NCBI GenBank assembly: GCA_017405845.1
Contig: JAFQZQ010000024.1
Coordinates: forward strand, 1-64,000
DNA from: Mogibacterium sp.
Lineage (GTDB): Bacteria > Bacillota > Clostridia > Peptostreptococcales > Anaerovoracaceae
DNA: 64,000 bases
Direction: 5' to 3'
Shown here: piece after piece, positions 18,352-25,600 of the stretch
Layout: each line of letters begins with the position of its first letter
Numbering within the stretch: the stretch's first letter is position 1
Notes under the pieces: generated by a model
The model's input: only the letters and a program-made list of their open reading frames with translations
The model's database searches: none
What the model was told of the DNA's origin: nothing
Translations under genes and position numbers: made by a program

Positions 18352-19335
18352 TTATCTGTCGTAGAAATTCTCTATTGCACGGTCTCCCGCATTGCGGCCC
18401 AGCATTCCCAGCGTGTCCATGTAGATTGCGAAGCCTATTGCGCGTGACTTCTTTTTCATTCTGCGCATCAGTTTGTCGTATCTGCCGCCAACTAGCACGC
18501 ACTCAGGCACCCCGTCTATATAGCCCTCAAATGCCATGCCGTTATAGTAGTTGGTATCGCCAACGATCGAGAAGTCCAGCACTATCTTGCGATCCGCTTT
18601 TGCTCCTCCCTCAGGGTAAAGTCCCCTCAACACGTCCGCGAGTTCTTCTATCTCCGCTTCTGCTTCGGTTCCCCTGCAGATTTCCTCTATCTCAGGCATC
18701 ACCTCAGGCGGTGTCCCGTAGACCTTAAGCAGGTCTGTCAGCGTGCGGCACTTCTCTTCCGGAATATCGTTCTCGGCGCACAGGCTCTCTATGCCATGGA
18801 GGTTTTTGGCGCTTACGAGGCTGAGGAGCCTGCTCCTTACCTGACCCGAATCCGACATGCCGTCTACCAGCAGCGTCAGCATGTCCACGTCAGACACTCT
18901 CAGGATGTAATCGTAGTCTTCGGCTACCAGCGCCAGGCTCTGCTCTGCAAGGTCTATCACCTCAGCAGCCACCGCGTTGCCCGCATCGCCTATGCACTCC
19001 AGGCCCATCTGCATTATCTCCCTGAATGTGCCGGTTCTGCCCGACACCCTGTAGACGTTCTCGTCATAGAACAGCCTGTTAAGCGCGTCCGGTGTATCTT
19101 CTATATTCTTTACAATTGACAGCGTCACGTCAGGCTTCAGCGCCTTAAGCTTGCCGTTAGTATCCGTAAAGGTGATGACCCTGTCCGACAGCAGGAAGTC
19201 CTTGTTTCTGCTATAAAGGTCGTAGTCTTCAAACTTCCTCATTCTGTAGGAACGGTATCCCGCTCTGCTGTACAGCGTCCGGAGTGCGAAGATCCTGCGC
19301 TCCGTGCGCGTAAGCACGTTCTGATCATACTGCAT
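18352..19335 (-). CDS. hisZ: ATP phosphoribosyltransferase regulatory subunit
   Basis: HisZ is a histidyl-tRNA-synthetase-like protein without aminoacylation activity that binds short HisG and carries the histidine effector site. The 327-residue protein shows the class II synthetase fold features RKFEDYDLYSRNK, LKALKPDVTLSIVKN and, later, DFSIVGDTNYYNGMAFEGYI and VLVGGRYDKLMRR. The anticodon-binding domain is absent, as expected. It is the first gene of the operon, 23 bases ahead of hisG. The ATG follows AGAGGA in the leader. Confidence 0.93.
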   Translation of the reverse strand: MQYDQNVLTRTERRIFALRTLYSRAGYRSYRMRKFEDYDLYSRNKDFLLSDRVITFTDTNGKLKALKPDVTLSIVKNIEDTPDALNRLFYDENVYRVSGRTGTFREIMQMGLECIGDAGNAVAAEVIDLAEQSLALVAEDYDYILRVSDVDMLTLLVDGMSDSGQVRSRLLSLVSAKNLHGIESLCAENDIPEEKCRTLTDLLKVYGTPPEVMPEIEEICRGTEAEAEIEELADVLRGLYPEGGAKADRKIVLDFSIVGDTNYYNGMAFEGYIDGVPECVLVGGRYDKLMRRMKKKSRAIGFAIYMDTLGMLGRNAGDRAIENFYDR

Positions 19336-19363
19336 TTGTAATCCTCTGTCTTCCTGTATTTTT

Positions 19364-19408
19364 AAGGGGGCTGAGCTCTTTTACCGGCTGCACCGGAGTC
19401 ACCCCCCT
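19364..19408 (-). ncRNA. Hairpin in the his operon leader
   Basis: In the predicted leader, a GGGGG/CCCCC outer stem (arms at 19403-19407 and 19366-19370) encloses an inner CCGG/CCGG stem. It starts within about 10 bases of the predicted transcript start. It has no T-run, so it is not a terminator. It may stabilise the mRNA or bind a regulator. I found no His-rich leader peptide and no T-box consensus. Confidence 0.45.
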
Positions 19409-19422
19409 CATTTTGCTTTATC

Positions 19423-19451
19423 ACTTTATCACGCTAAAGCACCGTAGTCAA
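19423..19451 (-). promoter_or_regulatory. Promoter of the histidine operon
   Basis: On the minus strand TTGACT (5/6) is followed by 17 bases and TAAAGT (4/6). Transcription would begin near 19416 and give a leader of about 80 bases before hisZ. The promoter lies between the upstream mntP terminator and the leader hairpin. Confidence 0.65.
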
Positions 19452-19525
19452 CCGAGCCCTTGTATTTCCTCACGTCCATCATTGTTCCATAAGGCATGAG
19501 AGACTGCCCATTACCGGTAAAACGC

Positions 19526-19564
19526 AAAAAAATAACAGGAGCGGTGGCCCATTCCATCGCTCCC
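19526..19564 (-). terminator. Intrinsic terminator of the AEC-aminotransferase-mntP unit
   Basis: Minus-strand stem GGAGCGATGG with CCACCGCTCC (nine of ten pairs), a seven-base loop, then TGTTATTTTTTT. It separates the mntP unit from the his promoter. It is about 135 bases beyond the mntP stop. Confidence 0.8.
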
Positions 19565-19580
19565 GTCATATAGTCTTAGG

Positions 19581-19644
19581 TATTATATGGAAAATGTTAT
19601 ATGGAGGTTTCTTTCAGAGTTTCTCTCTGTACACCCATATAATA
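19581..19644. repeat. 10-bp inverted repeat in the mntP 3' region
   Basis: TATTATATGG at 19581-19590 pairs perfectly with CCATATAATA at 19635-19644. An inner TTATATGG near 19598 can compete for the same partner, and a CAGAG/CTCTG hairpin sits inside. This could be an RNA structure in the mntP 3' untranslated region or a protein site. I recognise no known riboswitch in it. Confidence 0.4.
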
Positions 19645-19697
19645 TTCCCTGATTATGATGAACTCGTGATGTTTATGAGAATGATATTTGTAGAAAG

Positions 19698-20321
19698 CTA
19701 GAAAAATACGCCTTTTGCCCAGATTTCAATGCCTATGCCTATCAGGATCAGGCCACCGAGTATCGAAGCCCGCCCTGCAAGCAGTTCTCCCAGCTTGCGT
19801 CCTATCCTCAGGCCGGCCAGACAGATGAACAGAGTTACCACTCCGATTATCAGCGACGAGAGCAAGGCCTGCAGGCTGTTGTAATGAGCAGTTGTGAATC
19901 CGACAGAAAGAGCGTCTATCGATGTGGCAACACCCTGCATCATAAGCGCCCAAAATGTGAGCTTCGCAGGTGCATGATCATCGCCGTCAGATGCAGTCTC
20001 CTCATCGGAGCCTTGCTTTTTCCCGCGCAGCTCCACAATGCCGTCCTTCAGCAGACCACCTCCGATTATAAGAAGCAGCACGAGCGCTATCCACGGGATG
20101 AGCGGGCTGAACCACTTGAACACCTTGGCTGCCTCCGTTACCAGAAGCCATCCCAGCATCGGCATCATGAACTGGAAGCCGGCGAACGTGCCCGCTATCG
20201 AAAGCATGCGGCCTTTATTCATTTCGCTGTCTGCCAGGCCGTTCGCGATCGACACGCTGAAAGCGTCCATCGCGAGCCCTACTCCGAGCAGCACGCTGGT
20301 TATAAGTAATTCTGTGCTCAA
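19698..20321 (-). CDS. mntP: MntP manganese efflux pump
   Basis: Small membrane exporter that protects against manganese excess. The 207-residue protein has six predicted helices in two repeats, each with the family Asp motif: GLAMDAFSVSIANGL near residue 20 and TSIDALSVGFTTAHY near 135. A charged loop (GKKQGSDEETASDGDDHAPA) separates the halves, as in relatives. It is 30 bases behind the aminotransferase. I see no yybP-ykoY riboswitch directly upstream, although one lies elsewhere in this window. Confidence 0.92.
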   Translation of the reverse strand: MSTELLITSVLLGVGLAMDAFSVSIANGLADSEMNKGRMLSIAGTFAGFQFMMPMLGWLLVTEAAKVFKWFSPLIPWIALVLLLIIGGGLLKDGIVELRGKKQGSDEETASDGDDHAPAKLTFWALMMQGVATSIDALSVGFTTAHYNSLQALLSSLIIGVVTLFICLAGLRIGRKLGELLAGRASILGGLILIGIGIEIWAKGVFF

Positions 20322-20351
20322 ACTGTCCCTCTTACTGACCCTGCGGCCATA

Positions 20352-21524
20352 TTACAGTGCATTGATTTCCCTGACTGCCTCCAGCAGTTTCGGAAATTCT
20401 CTCTTCTTTGGCAGTCTAACGCGTGCTGCCGACGAATCAAGGCCCTTGAAGTCATATCCGTCTATTACCAGCACACCTCTTTTGAAGAACTCATCCTTCA
20501 GATTGATGTTTTTATCGTCATGATACAGCAGCAGAAGCGAGTTGGTATCCAGAGTCTCCGCCATATGGAGTCTGCCTGAAGCACCTTCCGGATTGTGTCT
20601 GGTGCATCCAAGCTCTTTGCGTAACTGCTTCTTCATATCTGCAAAAGCCTTCTTGCTCTTGGTTATATGCTCGTGATGCTTCAGTGCCTCCGCAGCTACC
20701 TCGCGCGTCAGCTCGCCCACCATGTAAGGGTTCACCATCTTATTCATGCAGTGGATGAGTTCCTTGCAGGCGATGATGTATCCGGCCCTCATGCCGGCAA
20801 GGCCGTAGCCCTTCGACAGTGTGCGTACAACAACCAGGTTAGGATACTTCTCGCAGAGTCTCACGGCGGAGTTCCTCTTTGGCATGAAATCGCCGTAGGC
20901 TTCGTCGATAATGACGGTAATATCGTTTTTAAGCGCTTTCGAGACTATCTTCTCGATCTCTCCGATGTCGATTGCCTGACCTGTCGGGTTGTTCGGATTG
21001 TCTATATAAATGAAGTTGTACTGCTTCTCCTTCTCGGAGGAGCTGACATATGTTTTCGCGATGTAGTGCATCGACATGAACTCATACGAATCGAACTTGT
21101 AGTTGTGTTTCCTTTTCAGCTGATAAGGAGCATATTCGATTCCGAGCATCTCGGCATGCATGTAGTAATCCGTAAACTGCGGCGAGATTCCCAGCACCAT
21201 CGCGTTATGCGTGTCGAAAATGTTATTGATTATGTAGAGCGCGCTGATGCTTCCGTCGGTGATGAGTATGTTCTCGCGTTCAACGAAGCACTGACTCTTC
21301 CAATACTTGATTATGGCATCGTACAGAGCCTGGCTGTGCGGGTATGGGCCGAGTCTTGAGGTGTCGAAGTTCTTTACTACTTCGGCACACGCAGGAGGGA
21401 ATCCGTAAGGGTTACACCCCTCGCTGCAGTCAATGCCGCCATCAGGCAATTCGATGGTGTCAGTTGCGTAGCTGATCTTCTCGTTTTCGAGAAGCTGTTT
21501 TTTGATTTTGAGTCTGTCGTGCAT
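20352..21524 (-). CDS. Class I/II aminotransferase, HisC/CobD-like
   Basis: PLP-dependent fold type I enzyme of 390 residues. Visible motifs are SEGCNPYGFPPA (substrate arm), DNPNNPTGQ, the VIIDEAYGDFMP aspartate and the PLP lysine in RTLSKGYGLAGMRAGY near residue 235. It resembles histidinol-phosphate aminotransferase and threonine-phosphate decarboxylase, but the operon already has a full hisC. Its position between an AEC transporter and mntP gives no pathway. It may act on another amino acid or keto acid. Confidence 0.82.
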   Translation of the reverse strand: MHDRLKIKKQLLENEKISYATDTIELPDGGIDCSEGCNPYGFPPACAEVVKNFDTSRLGPYPHSQALYDAIIKYWKSQCFVERENILITDGSISALYIINNIFDTHNAMVLGISPQFTDYYMHAEMLGIEYAPYQLKRKHNYKFDSYEFMSMHYIAKTYVSSSEKEKQYNFIYIDNPNNPTGQAIDIGEIEKIVSKALKNDITVIIDEAYGDFMPKRNSAVRLCEKYPNLVVVRTLSKGYGLAGMRAGYIIACKELIHCMNKMVNPYMVGELTREVAAEALKHHEHITKSKKAFADMKKQLRKELGCTRHNPEGASGRLHMAETLDTNSLLLLYHDDKNINLKDEFFKRGVLVIDGYDFKGLDSSAARVRLPKKREFPKLLEAVREINAL

Positions 21525-21558
21525 CGCTTCTTCCTCTCTGTGTTGTCACCGGGACAGT

Positions 21559-22500
21559 TTAAAACAGTCCGTTCGTCTTAAGAATAAAGAGAAATACCGG
21601 GATCGTGAAGCACGAGGTGATGGTAGTCACCACCACGAGTTCTCCGGCAAGCTTTCCGTTGCCGCCCATCGAGCTCGCCATCGCATAGCTGGCCAGAGCT
21701 ACCGGCGCAGCCACCATGAGCGTTACAGCGATGAGCTGCACATCCCTGATACCCAAATATACTGCTCCTGCGATTCCTACCGCAGGGAAAACCACCAGCT
21801 TTCCGATCGTGCATATAGCTATGCGCCATCTGTCGCTGCTGAAGCCTTTTATGTTGAGAGCCGCTCCGAGCAGTATCATCGCGATTGGAGCGGTTGCGTC
21901 CGAGAGAGTCCCCACGGTGCTCTCGATCGCAGACGGCAGTTTTACGCCGAGCATCATTACTATGAACGCCGCAATGCCGCCGTCAATGATAGGGTTAGTC
22001 AGTATGCGTTTAAACATCTGCCCTATGTCTACCTTGCCTCCGCGGAAGGTCTCAAACAGCACAACAGCCGACACATTGTAGAACGGAACCACAAGCATCA
22101 TGATTATCGCGACCGCCGTTATGTTGCCCTTACCGAAAAGGTTGACGGCGATCGGAAAGCCCATCAGCACGTAGTTGCTCCTGTACAGAGCCTGTATCAT
22201 GGCGCCTCTCTCATAGTTATCTTTTTCGATCCTGCAGACGAACAGCCATGAAGCAGCGAACTGCAGTGCAGTAAATCCTACCGCATAGAGGCCCAGCTTC
22301 ATGTCCATGTTTTCAGCGATATTCTTGCCGTACAGATTATCGAACATTATAAACGGATAAAGAGTAACGAAAACAACGTGTGTGAATTTCTTTACTTCTT
22401 CATCTTTTATAACGCCCGTCACCTTCAGAATGATTCCGATGATGAGATATATTGCCGACGGAATGACGGCATTTACGCAAATTATAAAGTTCTGCAGCAT
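21559..22500 (-). CDS. AEC-family transporter
   Basis: Auxin efflux carrier family permease of 313 residues with about ten helices in two five-helix halves. Bacterial members carry malate, malonate, lactate or amino acids. The half-site prolines and the segment GFPIAVNLFGKGNITAV are visible, as is the C-terminal half LIAVTLMVAAPVALASYAMA. It is probably the first gene of a unit with the aminotransferase (34 bases downstream) and mntP. The substrate cannot be set. Confidence 0.82.
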   Translation of the reverse strand: MLQNFIICVNAVIPSAIYLIIGIILKVTGVIKDEEVKKFTHVVFVTLYPFIMFDNLYGKNIAENMDMKLGLYAVGFTALQFAASWLFVCRIEKDNYERGAMIQALYRSNYVLMGFPIAVNLFGKGNITAVAIIMMLVVPFYNVSAVVLFETFRGGKVDIGQMFKRILTNPIIDGGIAAFIVMMLGVKLPSAIESTVGTLSDATAPIAMILLGAALNIKGFSSDRWRIAICTIGKLVVFPAVGIAGAVYLGIRDVQLIAVTLMVAAPVALASYAMASSMGGNGKLAGELVVVTTITSCFTIPVFLFILKTNGLF

Positions 22501-22526
22501 GCTTCAATTTTAACACAGTAAAGCTA

Positions 22527-22559
22527 TAAAAGAAGAGCGGATATGGCGATATCCGCTCT
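22527..22559 (-). terminator. Terminator of the first AGCS symporter gene
   Basis: AGAGCGGATAT pairs perfectly with ATATCCGCTCT around a four-base loop, followed on the minus strand by TTCTTTTAT. Confidence 0.85.
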
Positions 22560-22564
22560 AAATG

Positions 22565-23992
22565 CTATTTTTCGCTGAGCATTTTTGCCTGCTCATAATA
22601 TGGGATGTACTCATCGCCGCTGAAGTAATTCTTTACCAGCTTTACTACTGTTCCCGAGAGCAGGAACACACCGATCAAATTAGGGATGGCCATGAGTCCG
22701 TTGAATGTCTCTGCGACTTCCCAGATCACTCCGAGATCCATTGTAGCTCCGAGAATTGCCACGAGTGCGTAGATGATCAGGAAAGGCTTCGCTGACTTGC
22801 TTCCGAAGAGGAACTCAGCGCATCTTGTGCCGTAAAGTCCCCAGCCGAGGATAGTCGAGAATGCGAAGCAGCACATAGCTACAGCCGTGAATACTGATAC
22901 CCAGCTTCCGTATGTGTTTGTGAAGCCCTGAATGGTAAGCTCTGCGCCGGCCGGCTCTCCGTACTGGATGGATGCCTGTCCGCAGATGATGATCAGCGCT
23001 GTCATTGTGCAGATTACGATCGTATCGACGAATACTTCGAAGATTCCGAAGAACCCCTGCTTGACCGGGTGGTTTACGTCAGCGCTCGCATGAGCCATCG
23101 AGCCTGTACCGAGTCCCGCCTCATTCGAGAAGATGCCTCTGGCGATACCCTTCTGTACGCTGAGGAACATGCTTCCGACGACACCGCCGGTTACGCCTGC
23201 AGGGCTGAATGCACCCTCAAAGATCGATGCGAGAGCACCCGGAACGAGTCTGAAGTTGATAACGATAACACCGAGTCCGAGCAGGATGTAGAAGACTGCC
23301 ATGAAAGGAACCAGCTTTTCGGTAACAGCTCCGATTCTCTGTACTCCTCCGATGAGGATGAACGCGATAAGTATCGCGAGTGCGATTCCGATGATGAGGT
23401 TGAGCAGCTTGATGCCCGACTCTCCCATTACGTTGTACGATGTGAGAGCTGTGTCAATCGATGTTGTAATGGTGTTGACCTGTGTGGCGTTGCCTGTTCC
23501 GAATACGGCGAGAATGCCGAAGATCGAGAAGATGGCTCCAAGCCATTTGAAGTTTTTGCCAAGACCGTTCTTGATATAGTACATCGGTCCACCAACGTAT
23601 GTGCCCGTGTCGTCGATCTCTCTGAAGTGAACGGCGAGCGTTACTTCCGAGAACTTTGTGCACATTCCGAGAATGGCAGAGATCCACATCCAGAAGACTG
23701 CTCCCGGACCACCAATCGCGAGGGCGCCGGCTACTCCTGCGATGTTACCGGTACCGACCGTTGCTGCAAGCGCTGTACATAACGCCTGAAAAGGAGTGAT
23801 CGCTCCCTCTTTCTTCTCCCCTTTTACGAAGATCTTGCCGAAGGTCTCCTTCATCGCTAGCCCGAACTTCCTGATCTGGATGAATCCCGTGCGGATGCTC
23901 AGATAGAGTCCGATGCCCAGGATGCAGACCATCGCAGGAATACCCCATACGAAATTGTTGATTGCCGAATTGATACTGATAATTGTTTCCAT
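22565..23992 (-). CDS. AGCS-family alanine/glycine:cation symporter (first copy)
   Basis: Sodium- or proton-coupled uptake of alanine or glycine across the cytoplasmic membrane. The 475-residue protein has about eleven helices and the family signatures ALAATVGTGNIAGVAGALAI (residues 72-91), GGPGAVFWMWISA, VGGPMYYIKNGLG and GIFSNEAGLGTGSMAHA. The start follows AAGGAG. The leader is regulated: a CRP-like palindrome overlaps the -10 element and an intrinsic terminator sits 40 bases before the ATG. A second AGCS gene is at 38775-40229. Confidence 0.92.
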   Translation of the reverse strand: METIISINSAINNFVWGIPAMVCILGIGLYLSIRTGFIQIRKFGLAMKETFGKIFVKGEKKEGAITPFQALCTALAATVGTGNIAGVAGALAIGGPGAVFWMWISAILGMCTKFSEVTLAVHFREIDDTGTYVGGPMYYIKNGLGKNFKWLGAIFSIFGILAVFGTGNATQVNTITTSIDTALTSYNVMGESGIKLLNLIIGIALAILIAFILIGGVQRIGAVTEKLVPFMAVFYILLGLGVIVINFRLVPGALASIFEGAFSPAGVTGGVVGSMFLSVQKGIARGIFSNEAGLGTGSMAHASADVNHPVKQGFFGIFEVFVDTIVICTMTALIIICGQASIQYGEPAGAELTIQGFTNTYGSWVSVFTAVAMCCFAFSTILGWGLYGTRCAEFLFGSKSAKPFLIIYALVAILGATMDLGVIWEVAETFNGLMAIPNLIGVFLLSGTVVKLVKNYFSGDEYIPYYEQAKMLSEK

Positions 23993-24031
23993 TATTTCTC
24001 CTTGCTATGACGTTAAAAAGCGTTATTTTGC

Positions 24032-24074
24032 AAAAGAAAAGAGAACGTGCTGTATCGAAATACATCATGTTCTC
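24032..24074 (-). terminator. Attenuator-like terminator in the AGCS leader
   Basis: Minus-strand stem of 15 bases (arms 24060-24074 and 24041-24055, 13 pairs) closed by a TTCG tetraloop and followed by TTTTCTTTT. It lies inside the predicted leader, between the promoter near 24150 and the ATG at 23992, so expression must pass through it. Confidence 0.7.
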
Positions 24075-24147
24075 TGCCCCAATGTTTTCAGTTTCCGCCG
24101 GGTGTAAATGCCACTCCTTATCATTCCCTGCGAAAAGAAAAAACCGA

Positions 24148-24182
24148 TGTGAAAAATATCACAAAGCGGCCTGTTATTTCAA
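24148..24182 (-). promoter_or_regulatory. AGCS promoter with overlapping CRP/FNR-like palindrome
   Basis: Minus strand TTGAAA (24177-24182), 16 bases, GATATT (24155-24160). The -10 lies inside TGTGA-N6-TCACA at 24148-24163, the form bound by CRP/FNR-family regulators. Occupancy here would block the polymerase, so repression is the likely effect. Confidence 0.5.
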
Positions 24183-24228
24183 TCGTTGTTAAAACGTTAA
24201 CGATAATAACTCAAAATAAAACATATTG

Positions 24229-24630
24229 TTATCCTTTGTCTGATTTACCAGTCTCCATTCTCGCGTAAATCATATCTTTTATCTCTTCCCTGTCTTCATG
24301 TTCAAGCGAGTCCGCCCCGTACATTCCTGCAAGATTCTCCATGTGATGTCTGAATTCATGCCGGACTATCTCACGGAGCCGGTTCTTTAACTGTTCCTCA
24401 TTCATCCAGCTGCATGTGCGCACGAATGATCCGTAGTATATCGTGATCTTGTTGCCCCGGTTCGATCTGTTGTACTCCCCCATTATTATCATGCTTCCGT
24501 CATCCGCGTAAGGAGAAAGCCTGCATTCTTCAGAGAGGTGAACGCCGTAATGAAGCTCCCTGAAGAATTCATCAGGAAGCTCATCGCATACTTCATTCAG
24601 CATTTCGTAAAAACTGTCTATATCGATCAT
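24229..24630 (-). CDS. Small zincin-type metallopeptidase-like protein
   Basis: 133-residue cytoplasmic protein with the zinc motif HEFRHH (HExxH) in REIVRHEFRHHMENLAG, near residue 92, resembling the small zincin_1/DUF1025 family. The catalytic Glu is present. A KITIYYGSFVRTCSW strand precedes the active helix, as in minimal metallopeptidases. It is the last gene of a three-gene unit behind an XRE regulator, 10 bases downstream, and a membrane protein. A regulator plus a metallopeptidase suggests regulated proteolysis, as in ImmA/ImmR pairs, but that is an inference. Confidence 0.72.
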   Translation of the reverse strand: MIDIDSFYEMLNEVCDELPDEFFRELHYGVHLSEECRLSPYADDGSMIIMGEYNRSNRGNKITIYYGSFVRTCSWMNEEQLKNRLREIVRHEFRHHMENLAGMYGADSLEHEDREEIKDMIYARMETGKSDKG

Positions 24631-24640
24631 CAGATCTCTC

Positions 24641-24835
24641 CTATTCCTCCCAGAAGAGCTCGTCGAGAGTCTTGCCTAGCTCCCTGCATATCGCTATACA
24701 CAGGTTTATCGTGGGGTTGTAGTCGCCCTTTTCTATAGCGCTTATAGTCTGCCTTGATACTCCGATCAGATCGGCCAGCTGCTGCTGCGACAGATCTTTG
24801 GCTACGCGCGCTGATTTCATTTTAAGGTTTTTCAT
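24641..24835 (-). CDS. XRE-family transcriptional regulator
   Basis: 64-residue single helix-turn-helix protein. The recognition region is LSQQQLADLIGVSRQTISAI, followed by EKGDYNPTINLCIAICRELG and the ending LDELFWEE typical of the Cro/C1 type. It lies between the membrane protein and the metallopeptidase and probably binds the palindrome in front of its own operon. Confidence 0.9.
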   Translation of the reverse strand: MKNLKMKSARVAKDLSQQQLADLIGVSRQTISAIEKGDYNPTINLCIAICRELGKTLDELFWEE

Positions 24836-24866
24836 AAAATGCTCCTTTGCACTGCCTCAGAACTGA

Positions 24867-25403
24867 TCACATATCGTCTTCTGCTTCTTCCGCAGCCGCG
24901 TTGCGCTGCTTTACGCTGATCGAGATCATTATGATTATGAATGCGATGCAGAAGAGCAGTGACGCACACGGTCCGAATGAGAGTTTGCCGTCCACCATCG
25001 CGCCTTCCTTAAGTCCGGTAAAACCCGAGACCGCATTGCAGACTATGACGACCCACATTACCGCGCGGTACGTTCTGCTGTCTGTACCGACTCCGAAATA
25101 CGAATCGTTCTTTATGCAGTATAACGCATAAACCATGACTCCTGCGAGGATCATTATGAAAATCGCCAGAGTGCGTGTGACAGGCAGTGTTTCAAAAGCC
25201 CCGAAGCTTTCGATCAGGAGATCGATTACCAGCAGAGCGAGAAATGTGAAGCAGGAGTATTTATAGCCTCTTCCCCTGACGAGCTCCTGTCTTTCGTCGA
25301 AAGTGCCCTTCATCGACTTTTTGATGAACTTCCAGATAATGGCGAATATTATCAAAGCCGTCACGATGCCGAATGCCAGACCGGCTGCATAACTTGTACT
25401 CAT
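24867..25403 (-). CDS. Four-helix membrane protein of an XRE-linked operon
   Basis: 178-residue inner membrane protein with about four helices: AAGLAFGIVTALIIFAIIW, then one near 50-65, ILAGVMVYALYCIKN, and LLFCIAFIIIMISISV. A conserved-looking FDERQELVRGRGYKY loop follows the first helix. I do not recognise a named family. Membrane proteins with this DERQ-type loop are often found beside a small XRE regulator in Clostridia, as here. It is the first gene after the palindromic operator. Confidence 0.65.
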   Translation of the reverse strand: MSTSYAAGLAFGIVTALIIFAIIWKFIKKSMKGTFDERQELVRGRGYKYSCFTFLALLVIDLLIESFGAFETLPVTRTLAIFIMILAGVMVYALYCIKNDSYFGVGTDSRTYRAVMWVVIVCNAVSGFTGLKEGAMVDGKLSFGPCASLLFCIAFIIIMISISVKQRNAAAEEAEDDM

Positions 25404-25450
25404 TTTGCTACCTCCTCCCGGACGGCCATTTTTCCGTCCCTTGCGAGGTC

Positions 25451-25479
25451 ATAATACACCTTCAATAGCATTATGTCAA
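25451..25479 (-). promoter_or_regulatory. Promoter of the membrane protein-XRE-peptidase operon
   Basis: Minus strand TTGACA, exactly 17 bases, TATTAT (5/6). This is one of the best promoters in the window. Its -35 is half of the palindrome at 25474-25491. Confidence 0.75.
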
Positions 25480-25491
25480 ATATATTTGACA
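25474..25491. promoter_or_regulatory. 18-bp perfect palindromic operator
   Basis: TGTCAAATATATTTGACA is perfectly symmetric and overlaps the -35 of the operon promoter. The likely ligand is the XRE regulator encoded two genes downstream, giving autorepression. Confidence 0.65.
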
Positions 25492-25565
25492 AAAAAGTTA
25501 AAATATTTTGCAATTTGTCCGAAATATCTGTTTATGAACTATGTGATTCTGCCGCCGCCGGTATG

Positions 25566-25591
25566 AAAAAGCGGGCCGGTAAAAGGCCCGC
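25566..25591 (-). terminator. Terminator of the beta-helix lipoprotein gene
   Basis: Minus strand GCGGGCC, seven-base loop, GGCCCGC, then TTTTT, nine bases past the stop codon. Confidence 0.88.
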
Positions 25592-25600
25592 TGCATTCTG

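Noticed and set aside
17717..18502. HisG starting at 18502 with 261 residues.
   Set aside because: The extra N-terminal residues overlap hisZ by about 150 bases and are unlike any HisG; a TTG at 18328 has a good ribosome site.
19526..19564. A T-box antiterminator upstream of hisZ (TGGGCCACCGC resembles the T-box sequence).
   Set aside because: The match has an insertion, there is no stem I or specifier loop, and the his promoter lies downstream of this hairpin. It is best read as the mntP terminator.
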